Part shown: piece after piece, positions 25,443 to 34,105 of the stretch
Layout: each line of letters begins with the position of its first letter
How positions within the stretch are numbered: position 1 is the first letter of the stretch
Source of the DNA: Chryseobacterium sp. SN22
GTDB lineage: Bacteria > Bacteroidota > Bacteroidia > Flavobacteriales > Weeksellaceae
Assembly (NCBI RefSeq): GCF_008329705.1
Contig: NZ_VTSX01000005.1
Coordinates: 62,001-126,000 of the forward strand
Reading direction: 5' to 3'
DNA: 64,000 nt
Program-made: the position numbers and the translations under genes
The notes under the pieces: model-generated
The model's input: only the letters and a program-made list of their open reading frames with translations
What the model was told of the DNA's origin: nothing
The model's database searches: none

Positions 25443-27821
25443 ATGAATAGAAAACTGTCTTTATTATTCCTGGGTTTTACGGCTGTTGCCTTCGCTCAGG
25501 TAAAGAAAAATATCCGGTATTTTCCACTGAATACGGTGCAGTTGACCGAAAGTGTCTTCAACAAAGCGATACAGGCGGACAAAGGGTATATTATGGCGAT
25601 GGAACCGGACCGTTTACTGGCGCCTTATCTGAAAGAAGCCGGCCTTTCCGCTAAAGCGGTAAATTATCCCAACTGGGAAAATACGGGACTGGACGGACAT
25701 ATCGGCGGACATTATATTTCAGCCCTGGCACTGATGTATGCTTCCACGGGCGATGCCAAAGTAAAGCAGCGCCTCGATTACATGATCGATGAACTCGAAC
25801 GCTGCCAGAAAGCTTCAGGTAACGGCTATATTTCCGGGGTTCCGAACGGCAAAAAGATCTGGAACGAAATTGCAGCAGGAAATATCCGGGCTTCCGGGTT
25901 CGGACTGAATGACCGTTGGGTACCTTTATATAACATTCATAAAACTTATTCCGGACTGCGCGATGCCTACTGGTATGCAGAAAGTGAAAAGGCAAAAGAG
26001 ATGCTGATCAGATTGACGGACTGGATGGCCGGTGAAGTTTCGGGACTTTCCGATGAACAGATCCAGGAAATGCTCCGGAGCGAGCACGGCGGGCTCAATG
26101 AAGTTTTCGCCGATGTTTACGATATTACCAGGAATAAAAAATACCTTCAGCTGGCGCACCGGTTTTCGCATCAGGCGATCCTGAACCCGCTGCTGAATAA
26201 TGAAGATAAACTCACTGGAATCCACGCCAATACGCAGATCCCGAAAGTCATCGGCTACAAACGCATTGCCGATCTTGAAAATAATGCTTCGTGGAACGCC
26301 GCAACCGATTTTTTCTGGCACAACGTCACTGAAAAAAGGTCTTCCGCCATCGGCGGGAACAGCGTAAGCGAACACTTCAATCCGGTAAATGATTTCAGCA
26401 GCATGATCAAAAGCATTGAAGGCCCTGAAACCTGCAATACCTATAATATGCTGAAGCTGACAGGACAGCTGTTTGCCACACTGCCCAAATCCTATTATAT
26501 GGATTATTACGAGCGGGCATTGTACAACCACATCCTGTCCACGGAAAATCATGACAAAGGCGGTTTCGTGTATTTCACACCGATGCGTCCCGGACATTAC
26601 CGGGTGTATTCGCAGCCGCAGACCAGCTTCTGGTGCTGTGTCGGTTCAGGAATGGAGAATCATGCCAAGTATGGGGAAATGATCTACGCCCATACGGATA
26701 AAGACCTGTACGTCAATCTTTTTATTCCATCCGTTCTGAAGTGGGCGGAGAAAAAAATGGTGCTGAAACAGGAAAACAACTTTCCGCAGAATCCTTCTAC
26801 CAAATTGGTTTTTGAAGTAGCTCCGAAATCTGAAATCAACCTTAAACTGAGAGCACCGGAATGGACAAACGCTCCACAGATAGTCGTTTCCGTTAATTCA
26901 AAAAATATAAAGGTGCCTGTTGATGCCGACGGTTATATCAATATCAAAAGGAAATGGAAAAAAGGCGATGTCGTGGAAATGAAAATGCCGATGCACCTTA
27001 CTGCAGAGCAGCTGCCGGATCAGTCAGATTATTATGCCTTTAAATACGGTCCTGTAGTGCTGGCCGCTCCTTACGGAAAAGAAAACCAGCAGGGGTTACT
27101 GGCCGACGACAGCCGCGGTGGGCATATTGCCCACGGTCCTCAGATTCCTTTAAACGAAATTCCTGTAATCGAAGGAAATGCTTCGGAAGTGCTGAATCAT
27201 GTACAGCCTTTAAGCGATAAAAACCTTTCGTTCAGCATTAACGGATTGTATCCTTCTGAAAAGTTTGGTAAAGGGCTGCAGCTGGTTCCGTTTTACACCA
27301 TTCAGGAAGAACGGTATATTCTTTACTGGCCGCAGGCAGACCGTGATAAGATACAGGCCGTACAGAAGCAAAGGGCTCAGGAAGAAGCTGAAACCAGAAA
27401 GCTTGACCTGATTACCGCCGATAAAATCCAGTTGGGAGAGCAGCAGCCGGAATCCGATCACTTCTTTGAAAGCAAAGATTCCAACATAGGGTATATGGAA
27501 GACCGCCATTTCCGTGATGCCAAAGGCTGGTTCAGCTACCGCATGAAGAATCCCGGAAAAAATGCAGCTTACCTCTATGTTCTGTATTTCGACAACAATG
27601 CAGGACGGGTGCTGAATGCGGAAATCAACGGTAAAAAAGTTTTTGCTAAAAAATTGGAAGGCAAAGCCGGAAATTCACCGCAGTACCTGCTTTTACCGGT
27701 ACCCGATTCCGAGAAAAACAAAGAAATCCTCACGGTAAAATTCTCTGCAGAGGATCAGGCCATGACCTCAAGGATCATTGAAGTCCGTTTTCTCACCCAA
27801 AACTATGAACCGATTAAGTAA
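25443..27821 (+). CDS. GH127 beta-L-arabinofuranosidase
   Basis: A family GH127 (formerly DUF1680) enzyme that removes beta-L-arabinofuranose. It has a signal peptide (1-18) and an (alpha/alpha)6 barrel. The Zn/Cys site is intact: E329 and C331 in GPETCNTYN, and C398-C399 in WCCVGSG, with spacing similar to the characterised HypBA1. C-terminal beta domains (from about 500) include the accessory region seen in long Bacteroidota members. The 792-residue length fits. It heads an operon with the esterase 25 bases downstream and then a GPH transporter. Such enzymes act on hydroxyproline-linked arabinans and on beta-arabinofuranosyl decorations. Its presence suggests a wider diet than plain arabinoxylan. 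Confidence 0.9.
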   Translation: MNRKLSLLFLGFTAVAFAQVKKNIRYFPLNTVQLTESVFNKAIQADKGYIMAMEPDRLLAPYLKEAGLSAKAVNYPNWENTGLDGHIGGHYISALALMYASTGDAKVKQRLDYMIDELERCQKASGNGYISGVPNGKKIWNEIAAGNIRASGFGLNDRWVPLYNIHKTYSGLRDAYWYAESEKAKEMLIRLTDWMAGEVSGLSDEQIQEMLRSEHGGLNEVFADVYDITRNKKYLQLAHRFSHQAILNPLLNNEDKLTGIHANTQIPKVIGYKRIADLENNASWNAATDFFWHNVTEKRSSAIGGNSVSEHFNPVNDFSSMIKSIEGPETCNTYNMLKLTGQLFATLPKSYYMDYYERALYNHILSTENHDKGGFVYFTPMRPGHYRVYSQPQTSFWCCVGSGMENHAKYGEMIYAHTDKDLYVNLFIPSVLKWAEKKMVLKQENNFPQNPSTKLVFEVAPKSEINLKLRAPEWTNAPQIVVSVNSKNIKVPVDADGYINIKRKWKKGDVVEMKMPMHLTAEQLPDQSDYYAFKYGPVVLAAPYGKENQQGLLADDSRGGHIAHGPQIPLNEIPVIEGNASEVLNHVQPLSDKNLSFSINGLYPSEKFGKGLQLVPFYTIQEERYILYWPQADRDKIQAVQKQRAQEEAETRKLDLITADKIQLGEQQPESDHFFESKDSNIGYMEDRHFRDAKGWFSYRMKNPGKNAAYLYVLYFDNNAGRVLNAEINGKKVFAKKLEGKAGNSPQYLLLPVPDSEKNKEILTVKFSAEDQAMTSRIIEVRFLTQNYEPIK

Positions 27822-27845
27822 ATTGAATAACAGATCATATCTTCT

Positions 27846-29765
27846 ATGAATATCCATAAGTCCAAAACCGCCACTTTTCTGATCGTCAGCCTCTTCAGTC
27901 TTTCCATGATGGAAGCCAAAGTAAAGCTTCCTGCCTTGGTTTCGGACGGGATGATCCTGCAAAGGAATATGCCGCTGAAGATCTGGGGTTCTGCCGATGC
28001 AGGCGAAAAGGTAAACGTTAAATTTTTAAACAAAACCTATATCACCAGCGCCGACAAAAGCGGGAACTGGAACATCATGCTTCCCGAACTGAAAGCCGGC
28101 GGACCGTATGTAATGACCATCAACGAAATTACGCTGAAAGACATCCTGATCGGTGATGTTTGGGTGGCTTCCGGACAATCCAATATGGAACTTCCGATGC
28201 GCAGGCTGACCCCTTTATACGGTGATGAAATAAAGAAGGCAAACAATAAAAATATCCGCTTTTTTACGGTACCGCAAAAATACAATTTCAAAGCACCGCA
28301 GACGGAACTCGATGGCGGTAAATGGGAATCTACCGATCCGCAGACTATTCTTGATTTTTCAGGGGTAGCGTATTTTTTTGCCAAAGAAATAAATGCTGAA
28401 AATAGAGTTCCGGTGGGAATCATCCACACCAGCCTCGGCGGATCTCCGGTGCAGGCCTGGATGGATACCAATTCCCTGAAAAAATATCCCGAATATCTGG
28501 AAGAAGCCAGGAAATGGCAGAACGATGATCTGATTAAATCTACCGAATCCGGCGAGCAGGCAGCCAGCAGAGCATGGTATGCCGAGCTTGACCAGAATGA
28601 TCCCGGATTGGCACAGCACTGGGAAAAAACGGATGTTGATGACTCCGGATGGAAAACCATGATGGTTCCCGGATCCTGGGAAGACCAGGAAGGATCATTT
28701 GACGGAACGGTCTGGCTGAGAAAAGAAATCCATGTGCCGGCCGGATCAGCCAGAAAACCTGCCTTTCTAAATTTAGGAAGGATCAAAGATGGCGACATTA
28801 CCTATATCAACGGCGCCAAAGTCGGAAATGTAACCTATGAATATCCGCCACGCTGGTACGATATCCCGGCAGGCGTACTGAAAGACGGCAAAAACATCAT
28901 CACCGTACGGATCACCAATGGAAGCGGAAGAGGGCAGTTCATCGCCGATAAACCGTACTACCTGGAAGTCGGAGGGCAGAAAATAGATCTTACCGGAACC
29001 TGGAAGTATAAAGTGGGCGCGAAAATGTCGAGAGTAGCTCCCGGACAGACCTTTATCCGCTGGAAACCGACCGGATTGTACAATTCGATGATCAATCCGC
29101 TGACCAATTATAAAGTAAAAGGATTCCTTTGGTACCAGGGCGAAAGCAATACCGGAAAACCGAAAGAATACGGCGATTTGCTCACGACAATGATCAACGA
29201 CTGGCGTTCCAAATGGCATGAACAAAATGCACCGTTTATGGTTGTTCAGCTCGCCAACTTCATGGAAACGAAAAGCCAGCCCATAGAAAGCAACTGGGCG
29301 GAACTGAGAGACCAGCAGCGCTTGGTTTCCCAGACGGTTCCGAACACCGGACTGGCCGTAACCATCGACGTAGGAGAGTGGAACGACATCCATCCGCTGA
29401 ATAAAAAAGCAGTCGGTGACCGGTTAGCGTTCCAGGCTTTGAAAATAGCGGATCAAAAGAATATCATAGCAGACGGACCGGTGTATCAGTCGATGAAAAC
29501 GGAAGGAAACAAAATCGTACTTTCTTTCAAAACCGGAACAGATGATCTTGCTCCGGTTGCCGAGCTGAAAGGCTTTGCCATCAAAAATTCAGGCGGAAGC
29601 TGGGCCTGGGCGAAAGCAAAAACCGAAGGAAAAAAAGTAATAGTCTGGAACGATGCCGTTAAAAACCCGGTAGCCGTACGCTACGATTGGGCGGATAATC
29701 CTGACGGCAACCTGAAAAATACGGCCGGGCTTCCCGCTTCACCGTTTACAACAGAAAAAAATTAA
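27846..29765 (+). CDS. Sialate O-acetylesterase-like carbohydrate esterase
   Basis: An SGNH-type esterase of the sialate O-acetylesterase / xylan acetylesterase group, with a beta-galactosidase-type jelly-roll insert. A signal peptide covers about 1-24. The catalytic Ser is in VASGQSNMELPM, block III is FLWYQGESNT, and the Asp/His pair is in DVGEWNDIHPLNK. The jelly-roll insert lies near residues 230-390. The 639-residue length fits. In a hemicellulose locus the likely job is removing acetyl groups from xylan or its oligomers, though this sequence family also includes sialate esterases. It lies 24 bases after GH127 and 21 bases before the GPH symporter. Confidence 0.85.
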   Translation: MNIHKSKTATFLIVSLFSLSMMEAKVKLPALVSDGMILQRNMPLKIWGSADAGEKVNVKFLNKTYITSADKSGNWNIMLPELKAGGPYVMTINEITLKDILIGDVWVASGQSNMELPMRRLTPLYGDEIKKANNKNIRFFTVPQKYNFKAPQTELDGGKWESTDPQTILDFSGVAYFFAKEINAENRVPVGIIHTSLGGSPVQAWMDTNSLKKYPEYLEEARKWQNDDLIKSTESGEQAASRAWYAELDQNDPGLAQHWEKTDVDDSGWKTMMVPGSWEDQEGSFDGTVWLRKEIHVPAGSARKPAFLNLGRIKDGDITYINGAKVGNVTYEYPPRWYDIPAGVLKDGKNIITVRITNGSGRGQFIADKPYYLEVGGQKIDLTGTWKYKVGAKMSRVAPGQTFIRWKPTGLYNSMINPLTNYKVKGFLWYQGESNTGKPKEYGDLLTTMINDWRSKWHEQNAPFMVVQLANFMETKSQPIESNWAELRDQQRLVSQTVPNTGLAVTIDVGEWNDIHPLNKKAVGDRLAFQALKIADQKNIIADGPVYQSMKTEGNKIVLSFKTGTDDLAPVAELKGFAIKNSGGSWAWAKAKTEGKKVIVWNDAVKNPVAVRYDWADNPDGNLKNTAGLPASPFTTEKN

Positions 29766-29786
29766 TTTAATCTTCATATTTTAAAA

Positions 29787-31241
29787 ATGAATAATCATCC
29801 ACAGAAAATATCAGTATCCGAAAAAATAGGCTATAGCCTAGGTGACCTTGCGGCCAATCTTGTTTTTCAGACCCTGGTTACCTACCTCGCTTATTTTTAT
29901 ACCGATATTTACGGACTGAAGCCGGAAGATGCTTCCATTATTACCCTGATTGTCGGTCTCATCGCAGGATTTGGATTCAATCCGGTGATTGGTGCTCTGG
30001 CAGACCGTACCAAAACCAAATGGGGAAAATTCCGTCCGTGGATTTTATTTACAGCCGTTCCTCTGGGAATTGCTGCGCTTCTGGCCTTCAGCACACCCGG
30101 TTTTTCGTATAAAGGTAAAATGATCTATGCAGCGGTTACCTATTCCCTGCTTTTATTACTGTATGCAGCCAACAACCTGCCGTATGCCGCATTAAGCGGG
30201 GTAATTACCGGAGATATGGGAGAACGCAACAGCATTTCTTCCTATCGTTTTGTCGCAGTGATGTTTGCCCAGTTCTTTGTTCAGGTATTTATGCTTCCCA
30301 TCATTTTATCCGTAGGACATGGCGATAAAGCAGCGGGGATTGAAACGGTAATGACCTGGCTGGCTGTCATTGGCTCGGTGATGTTGCTGATTACTTTTTT
30401 CACTACGAAGGAAAGAATTATTCCAACCTCCGATCAGAAATCAAGCTTGAGAGAAGACCTGAAAGACCTTTCTAAAAATAAGCCGTGGATCATTATGCTT
30501 ACCGTAACGGCATTGATCTTCATCACCCTGGCGATGAAAGGAGGTTCTTACGTTTACTATTTCAATAATTATGTGGATGAACCGGCTCTTGCTTCTTTCA
30601 TTTCACCAATCACCAACTTTTTCAATTCCATCGGGATGAATTTCTTCGGGGAAGATCCAAGGTCAGCAGGTTTCGGACTGTTCAATGCCGGCGGGATCAT
30701 CATGATGATTGTCGGAATTACTTTCTCCAAAAGATTTGCCGATAAATATGGAAAGAGAGATGCGTTTATTGCTTCCCTGTTTATCTCCACTTTATTTATT
30801 GTCGCTTTTATATTCTATCCGCCGAAGTCAGTAGGATTGATGTTCCTTTCTCAGATCCTTCACGGATTCTTTTACGGGATCAGCACGCCGCTGCTTTGGG
30901 CCATGATCGCTGATGTAGCCGACTATTCCGAGTGGAAAAATAACCGACGTGCGACAGCGATTATTTTCTCTGCCATGATGGTGGGGTTAAAAGTCGGGTT
31001 AAGCATCGGAAGTTCACTGGTTTCTTCCATCATCGGGCATTACGGATATATTTCCTCAGAAGGAGCCCAGAATGTAGTTCAGCCGCAAACGGTGGCTGCA
31101 GGCGCCAAAATGTTGGTCAGTATTTTTCCGTCTATTCCGTTCTTCCTGTCCTGTGGCCTGCTGATTTTCTATAAAATCAATAAAAAGATGGAAGTTCAGA
31201 TCGAGCAGGATCTTAAAGAAAGAAGGAAAATACAGAATTAA
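29787..31241 (+). CDS. GPH-family glycoside-pentoside symporter
   Basis: An MFS-fold inner-membrane carrier of the glycoside-pentoside-hexuronide:cation symporter family, with about 12 predicted helices over 484 residues. Features include EKIGYSLGDLAANLVFQ at the start, FNPVIGALADRTKTKWGKFRPWI in the loop between helices 2 and 3, and a TPLLWAMIADVADYSEWKNNRRAT segment. XynB-like members carry xylosides or arabino-oligosaccharides. It ends the GH127 operon, so short oligosaccharides or pentosides are the likely cargo, which the cytosolic GH43 at 33006 could then cut. Confidence 0.88.
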   Translation: MNNHPQKISVSEKIGYSLGDLAANLVFQTLVTYLAYFYTDIYGLKPEDASIITLIVGLIAGFGFNPVIGALADRTKTKWGKFRPWILFTAVPLGIAALLAFSTPGFSYKGKMIYAAVTYSLLLLLYAANNLPYAALSGVITGDMGERNSISSYRFVAVMFAQFFVQVFMLPIILSVGHGDKAAGIETVMTWLAVIGSVMLLITFFTTKERIIPTSDQKSSLREDLKDLSKNKPWIIMLTVTALIFITLAMKGGSYVYYFNNYVDEPALASFISPITNFFNSIGMNFFGEDPRSAGFGLFNAGGIIMMIVGITFSKRFADKYGKRDAFIASLFISTLFIVAFIFYPPKSVGLMFLSQILHGFFYGISTPLLWAMIADVADYSEWKNNRRATAIIFSAMMVGLKVGLSIGSSLVSSIIGHYGYISSEGAQNVVQPQTVAAGAKMLVSIFPSIPFFLSCGLLIFYKINKKMEVQIEQDLKERRKIQN

Positions 31242-31280
31242 AATTGGTTCAATTTTTATTTGGGCAGCTATTTCCGCCCT

Positions 31281-31306
31281 TAGTTTATCCTGAGCCTGTC
31301 GAAGGG
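31281..31306. repeat. CCTGAGCCTGTCGAAGG dispersed repeat
   Basis: The sequence TTTATCCTGAGCCTGTCGAAGG is a well known type of short dispersed repeat in Bacteroidota genomes. Only one copy is present in this window. Identification is from memory of the motif. Confidence 0.55.
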
Positions 31307-31441
31307 TTCCCGCTTTTTTCCGGCATTGCGAACAACGTTTGGTCATCATAGGAAACTTTGAAACCGCAATGCAGGAAAAAGAGCTCCACTCAGGTCGGGC
31401 TGTGAAGAAACTGGAAAATAATAGAATTAAGATAACAGTTC

Positions 31442-31583
31442 CGGAGGAGCTATATCTGTGTAGAATAAACAATAAACCGGAATCAGAACTCTATAGGAGT
31501 GCAATCTGAAAATACGGCGGAAAAGATTCCATTGCTACGGAATGGTGAAAGAGAAACAAAATTCTACTACACAGATAAAGCTC
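31442..31583. repeat. Inverted-repeat-bounded element (GGAGCT...TATCTGTGTAG)
   Basis: GGAGCTATATCTGTGTAGAAT near 31446 and its near reverse complement ATTCTACTACACAGATAAAGCTCC at 31560-31583 bound a block of about 140 bases. This resembles REP-like or MITE-like elements. The downstream arm continues into CCTAAGGAGC, so part of it forms a smaller palindrome. Confidence 0.5.
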
Positions 31584-31717
31584 CTAAGGAGCTTGAAAGA
31601 AGCAAAATCATCAATCAAATTGGGTGACGAAATAAAATAAATTAGGACACTATTTAAATCCGGTAAGAAAAGCTCCCAAGGAGCGACCTGTTAATAGATA
31701 AATTATAAAAAATAATT

Positions 31718-32833
31718 ATGAAGAAAGCCATTGCTGTATTAGGAATTTTAGCCCTCACGGTTTCGTGTAAAACAGCACAGACCAAGCCTTCCGGCGATTC
31801 CCTGAAAGATGCCTTTAAAAATAAATTCTACATCGGAACTGCGATGAGTCTTCCGCAGATTGATGGGACTGACGTAAAATCCGACGATATCATCAGAAAG
31901 CAGTTCAGCTCCATCGTGGCCGAAAACTGTATGAAATCCATGTTCATTCAGCCGCAGGAAGGCCAGTTTTTATTTGGCGATGCCGATAAATTCGTAGCAT
32001 TCGGAGAGAAAAACAAAATGTTCATTATCGGTCATACGCTGATCTGGCATTCCCAGTTGCCGAAATGGTTTTTCATAGGCAAAGACGGGAAAGATGTTTC
32101 ACCGGAAGTCCTGAAACAGCGGATGAAAAGCCATATTTCCACTTTGGTGGGAAGATATAAAGGCCGGGTAAAAGGCTGGGATGTGGTGAACGAAGCCATT
32201 ATGGAAGACGGAACCTATAGAAAATCCAAATTTTATGAAATCCTGGGTGAAGAATTTATTCTGTTAGCCTTTCAATATGCACAGGAAGCCGACCCTAATG
32301 CTGAATTGTATTACAATGATTACAACGAATGGTTCCCTGAAAAAGTAAAAACCGTTAATAAAATCGTCAGAGATTTGAAATCTCAAGGAATCCGGATCGA
32401 TGGTGTCGGAATGCAGACCCACGTTGGACTCGACAATCCGAAACTGGAAGAATATGAAAAAGCCATCACCGATTACGCGGCAGCCGGCGTAAAGGTAAAC
32501 GTTACCGAAATGGAAATCAGTGCCCTTCCTTCACCTTGGGGAACCTCGGCCAACGTTTCCGATAAAGTGGAATACGAGGCGAAAATGAATCCGTATACCA
32601 AAGGACTTCCGGAGGATGTTCAGAAAGAATGGGAAACCCGGTACCTGGATTTTTTCAGATTATTCATCAAACACCAGGACAAAATCAGAAGGGTTACCCT
32701 TTGGGGCGTCAACGACAACCAGTCCTGGAAAAACGATTTCCCGGTAAAAGGCAGAACCGATTATCCGTTGCTTTTCGACCGTAATGATCAGGCAAAACCG
32801 GTGGTGAAGAAAATCATTGAATTAACCAAATAA
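31718..32833 (+). CDS. GH10 endo-1,4-beta-xylanase, lipoprotein
   Basis: A family GH10 retaining endo-xylanase that cuts the xylan backbone. It has a lipoprotein signal with C17 in LTVSCKTAQ, so it is anchored in a membrane, probably the outer membrane facing the periplasm or cell surface. Acid/base E159 in [10 protein letters not shown] and nucleophile E264 in NVTEMEIS are both present, and [14 protein letters not shown] is the typical GH10 active-site region. The 371-residue length is that of a catalytic domain without extra modules. It is separated from the GPH gene by a repeat-rich gap and from GH43 by a large hairpin, so it may be transcribed on its own. Confidence 0.93.
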   Translation: MKKAIAVLGILALTVSCKTAQTKPSGDSLKDAFKNKFYIGTAMSLPQIDGTDVKSDDIIRKQFSSIVAENCMKSMFIQPQEGQFLFGDADKFVAFGEKNKMFIIGHTLIWHSQLPKWFFIGKDGKDVSPEVLKQRMKSHISTLVGRYKGRVKGWDVVNEAIMEDGTYRKSKFYEILGEEFILLAFQYAQEADPNAELYYNDYNEWFPEKVKTVNKIVRDLKSQGIRIDGVGMQTHVGLDNPKLEEYEKAITDYAAAGVKVNVTEMEISALPSPWGTSANVSDKVEYEAKMNPYTKGLPEDVQKEWETRYLDFFRLFIKHQDKIRRVTLWGVNDNQSWKNDFPVKGRTDYPLLFDRNDQAKPVVKKIIELTK

Positions 32834-32840
32834 ATTAATA

Positions 32841-32977
32841 AACCACAAAAGCCACAAAAGAAATGCTTGAAAACAGAGTAGTTCAAAAGAACAAAAAAAC
32901 GATATGTTAATTTATTATTCTTTTTTGAACTTTGAAAAGCTTTATACAGAATTAAATCTTTTGTGACTTTTGTGGTT
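32841..32977. repeat. Large nested inverted repeat (AACCACAAAAG type)
   Basis: A 21-bp arm AACCACAAAAGCCACAAAAGA (32841-32861) and its reverse complement with one mismatch (32957-32977) flank a second inner inverted repeat built on GTTCAAAA...TTTTTTGAAC. The whole 137-base block could fold into one long hairpin and has the look of a MITE or REP-like element. It lies between GH10 and GH43. Confidence 0.6.
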
Positions 32978-33005
32978 AAAAATCTAAAAGTCTAAACTAT
33001 AAACA

Positions 33006-33971
33006 ATGAACAAAGCAAAATACCTTTTTCCGAAAGACTATATGGCCGATCCTTCCGTGCATGTTTTTGAAGGCAAACTCTATATCTATCCGTCCCACGA
33101 CCGTGAAAGCGGCATCGAGGAAAATGACAACGGCGACCATTTCGATATGAATGATTACCATGTTTTTTCGCTCGATAACGTGGAAAACGGAGAAATTACG
33201 GATCATGGGGTTGTCCTTTCGGTAAAGGATATTCCATGGTCGGGAAGACAGTTGTGGGATTGTGATGTAGCATTTAAGGACGGAAAATATTATATGTATT
33301 TCCCTTTAAAGGACAAAAACGACATTTTCAGAATCGGGGCAGCGGTAAGCGACAAGCCGTACGGGCCGTTTGTTCCGGAAAAGCATCCGATGATGGGAAG
33401 CTACAGCATCGATCCTTGTCTTTTTGAGGATGAAGGGAAGCATTATATGTACTTCGGAGGCATCTGGGGCGGACAATTACAAAGATACCGCAACAACAAA
33501 GCCCTGGAATGTGCCGTGATCCCGAATGACGATGAACCGGCGATCCCGTCAAAAGTAGTAAAGCTGAGCGATGATATGCTGGAATTCGGTGAAGAGCCGA
33601 AAGACCTCCTGATTCTTGATGAAAACGGAAATTCTTTATTGCATGGTGACAAACACCGATTTTTCGAGGCTTCCTGGATGCACAGATACAACGGGAAGTA
33701 TTACTTCTCCTATTCAACGGGCGATACGCATCTGATCTGCTATGCGACCGGTGATAATCCGTATGGACCGTTTACCTTCCAGGGCGAAATCCTGACCCCG
33801 GTTGTCGGCTGGACCACCCACCACAGCATCGTGGAATTTAAAGGGAAATGGTACCTGTTCTTCCACGATTCCGTTCCGAGCGGCGGCAGAACGTGGCTGA
33901 GAAGCATGAAAGTCGTGGAAATCGAATACGATAACGACGGCAAAATAAAAACCATCGAAGGACTGGAATAA
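33006..33971 (+). CDS. GH43 glycosidase, likely cytosolic
   Basis: A family GH43 five-bladed propeller enzyme of 321 residues, probably a beta-xylosidase, alpha-arabinofuranosidase or exo-oligoxylanase. It lacks any signal peptide and starts at MNKAKYLFPKDYMADPSVHV, so it most likely acts in the cytoplasm. D15 in MADPSVH is the general base, WDCDVAF carries the pKa-modulating Asp, and FFEASWMHR carries the general acid Glu. A cytosolic GH43 fits with an oligosaccharide importer such as the GPH symporter at 29787. The exact substrate is undecided by sequence. Confidence 0.88.
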   Translation: MNKAKYLFPKDYMADPSVHVFEGKLYIYPSHDRESGIEENDNGDHFDMNDYHVFSLDNVENGEITDHGVVLSVKDIPWSGRQLWDCDVAFKDGKYYMYFPLKDKNDIFRIGAAVSDKPYGPFVPEKHPMMGSYSIDPCLFEDEGKHYMYFGGIWGGQLQRYRNNKALECAVIPNDDEPAIPSKVVKLSDDMLEFGEEPKDLLILDENGNSLLHGDKHRFFEASWMHRYNGKYYFSYSTGDTHLICYATGDNPYGPFTFQGEILTPVVGWTTHHSIVEFKGKWYLFFHDSVPSGGRTWLRSMKVVEIEYDNDGKIKTIEGLE

Positions 33972-33989
33972 AATCAGTAAACTTGGATC

Positions 33990-34048
33990 AACCATGTCAG
34001 GGCTCTGAACCCTGACATGGTTCCAATAGCCATAGGTGAAGCCTATGG
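33990..34048. repeat. Two tandem hairpins after the GH43 gene
   Basis: A 13-bp inverted repeat (AACCATGTCAGGG / CCCTGACATGGTT, loop 7) at 33990-34022 is followed by a 7-bp hairpin (CCATAGG / CCTATGG) at 34030-34048. They lie between GH43 and GH67 and may be dispersed repeats or weak attenuators. No T-run follows. Confidence 0.6.
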
Positions 34049-34105
34049 AGAAAAATACGACAGGCAAGCCCTATTTAATTCAAATCAAAAAAATAAATCA
34101 ATCCG

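Larger units (their letters stand above)
31242..31717. other. Repeat-rich intergenic region before the GH10 gene
   Basis: The region holds several dispersed repeats and no gene: the CCTGAGCCTGTCGAAGG repeat (31281-31306), an IR-bounded block (31442-31583), and a CTCC(C/T)AAGGAGC palindrome at about 31575-31592 with a relative at 31670-31683. An apparent minus-strand ORF overlapping this (31056-31472) includes the peptide RQAQDKLRAE, which is what the repeat gives when read in that frame, so it is not a real gene. Confidence 0.6.

Noticed and set aside
31056..31472. 138-codon minus-strand ORF
   Set aside because: It overlaps the 3' end of the GPH symporter on the other strand and the CCTGAGCCTGTCGAAGG repeat; the peptide RQAQDKLRAE is what that repeat gives when translated.
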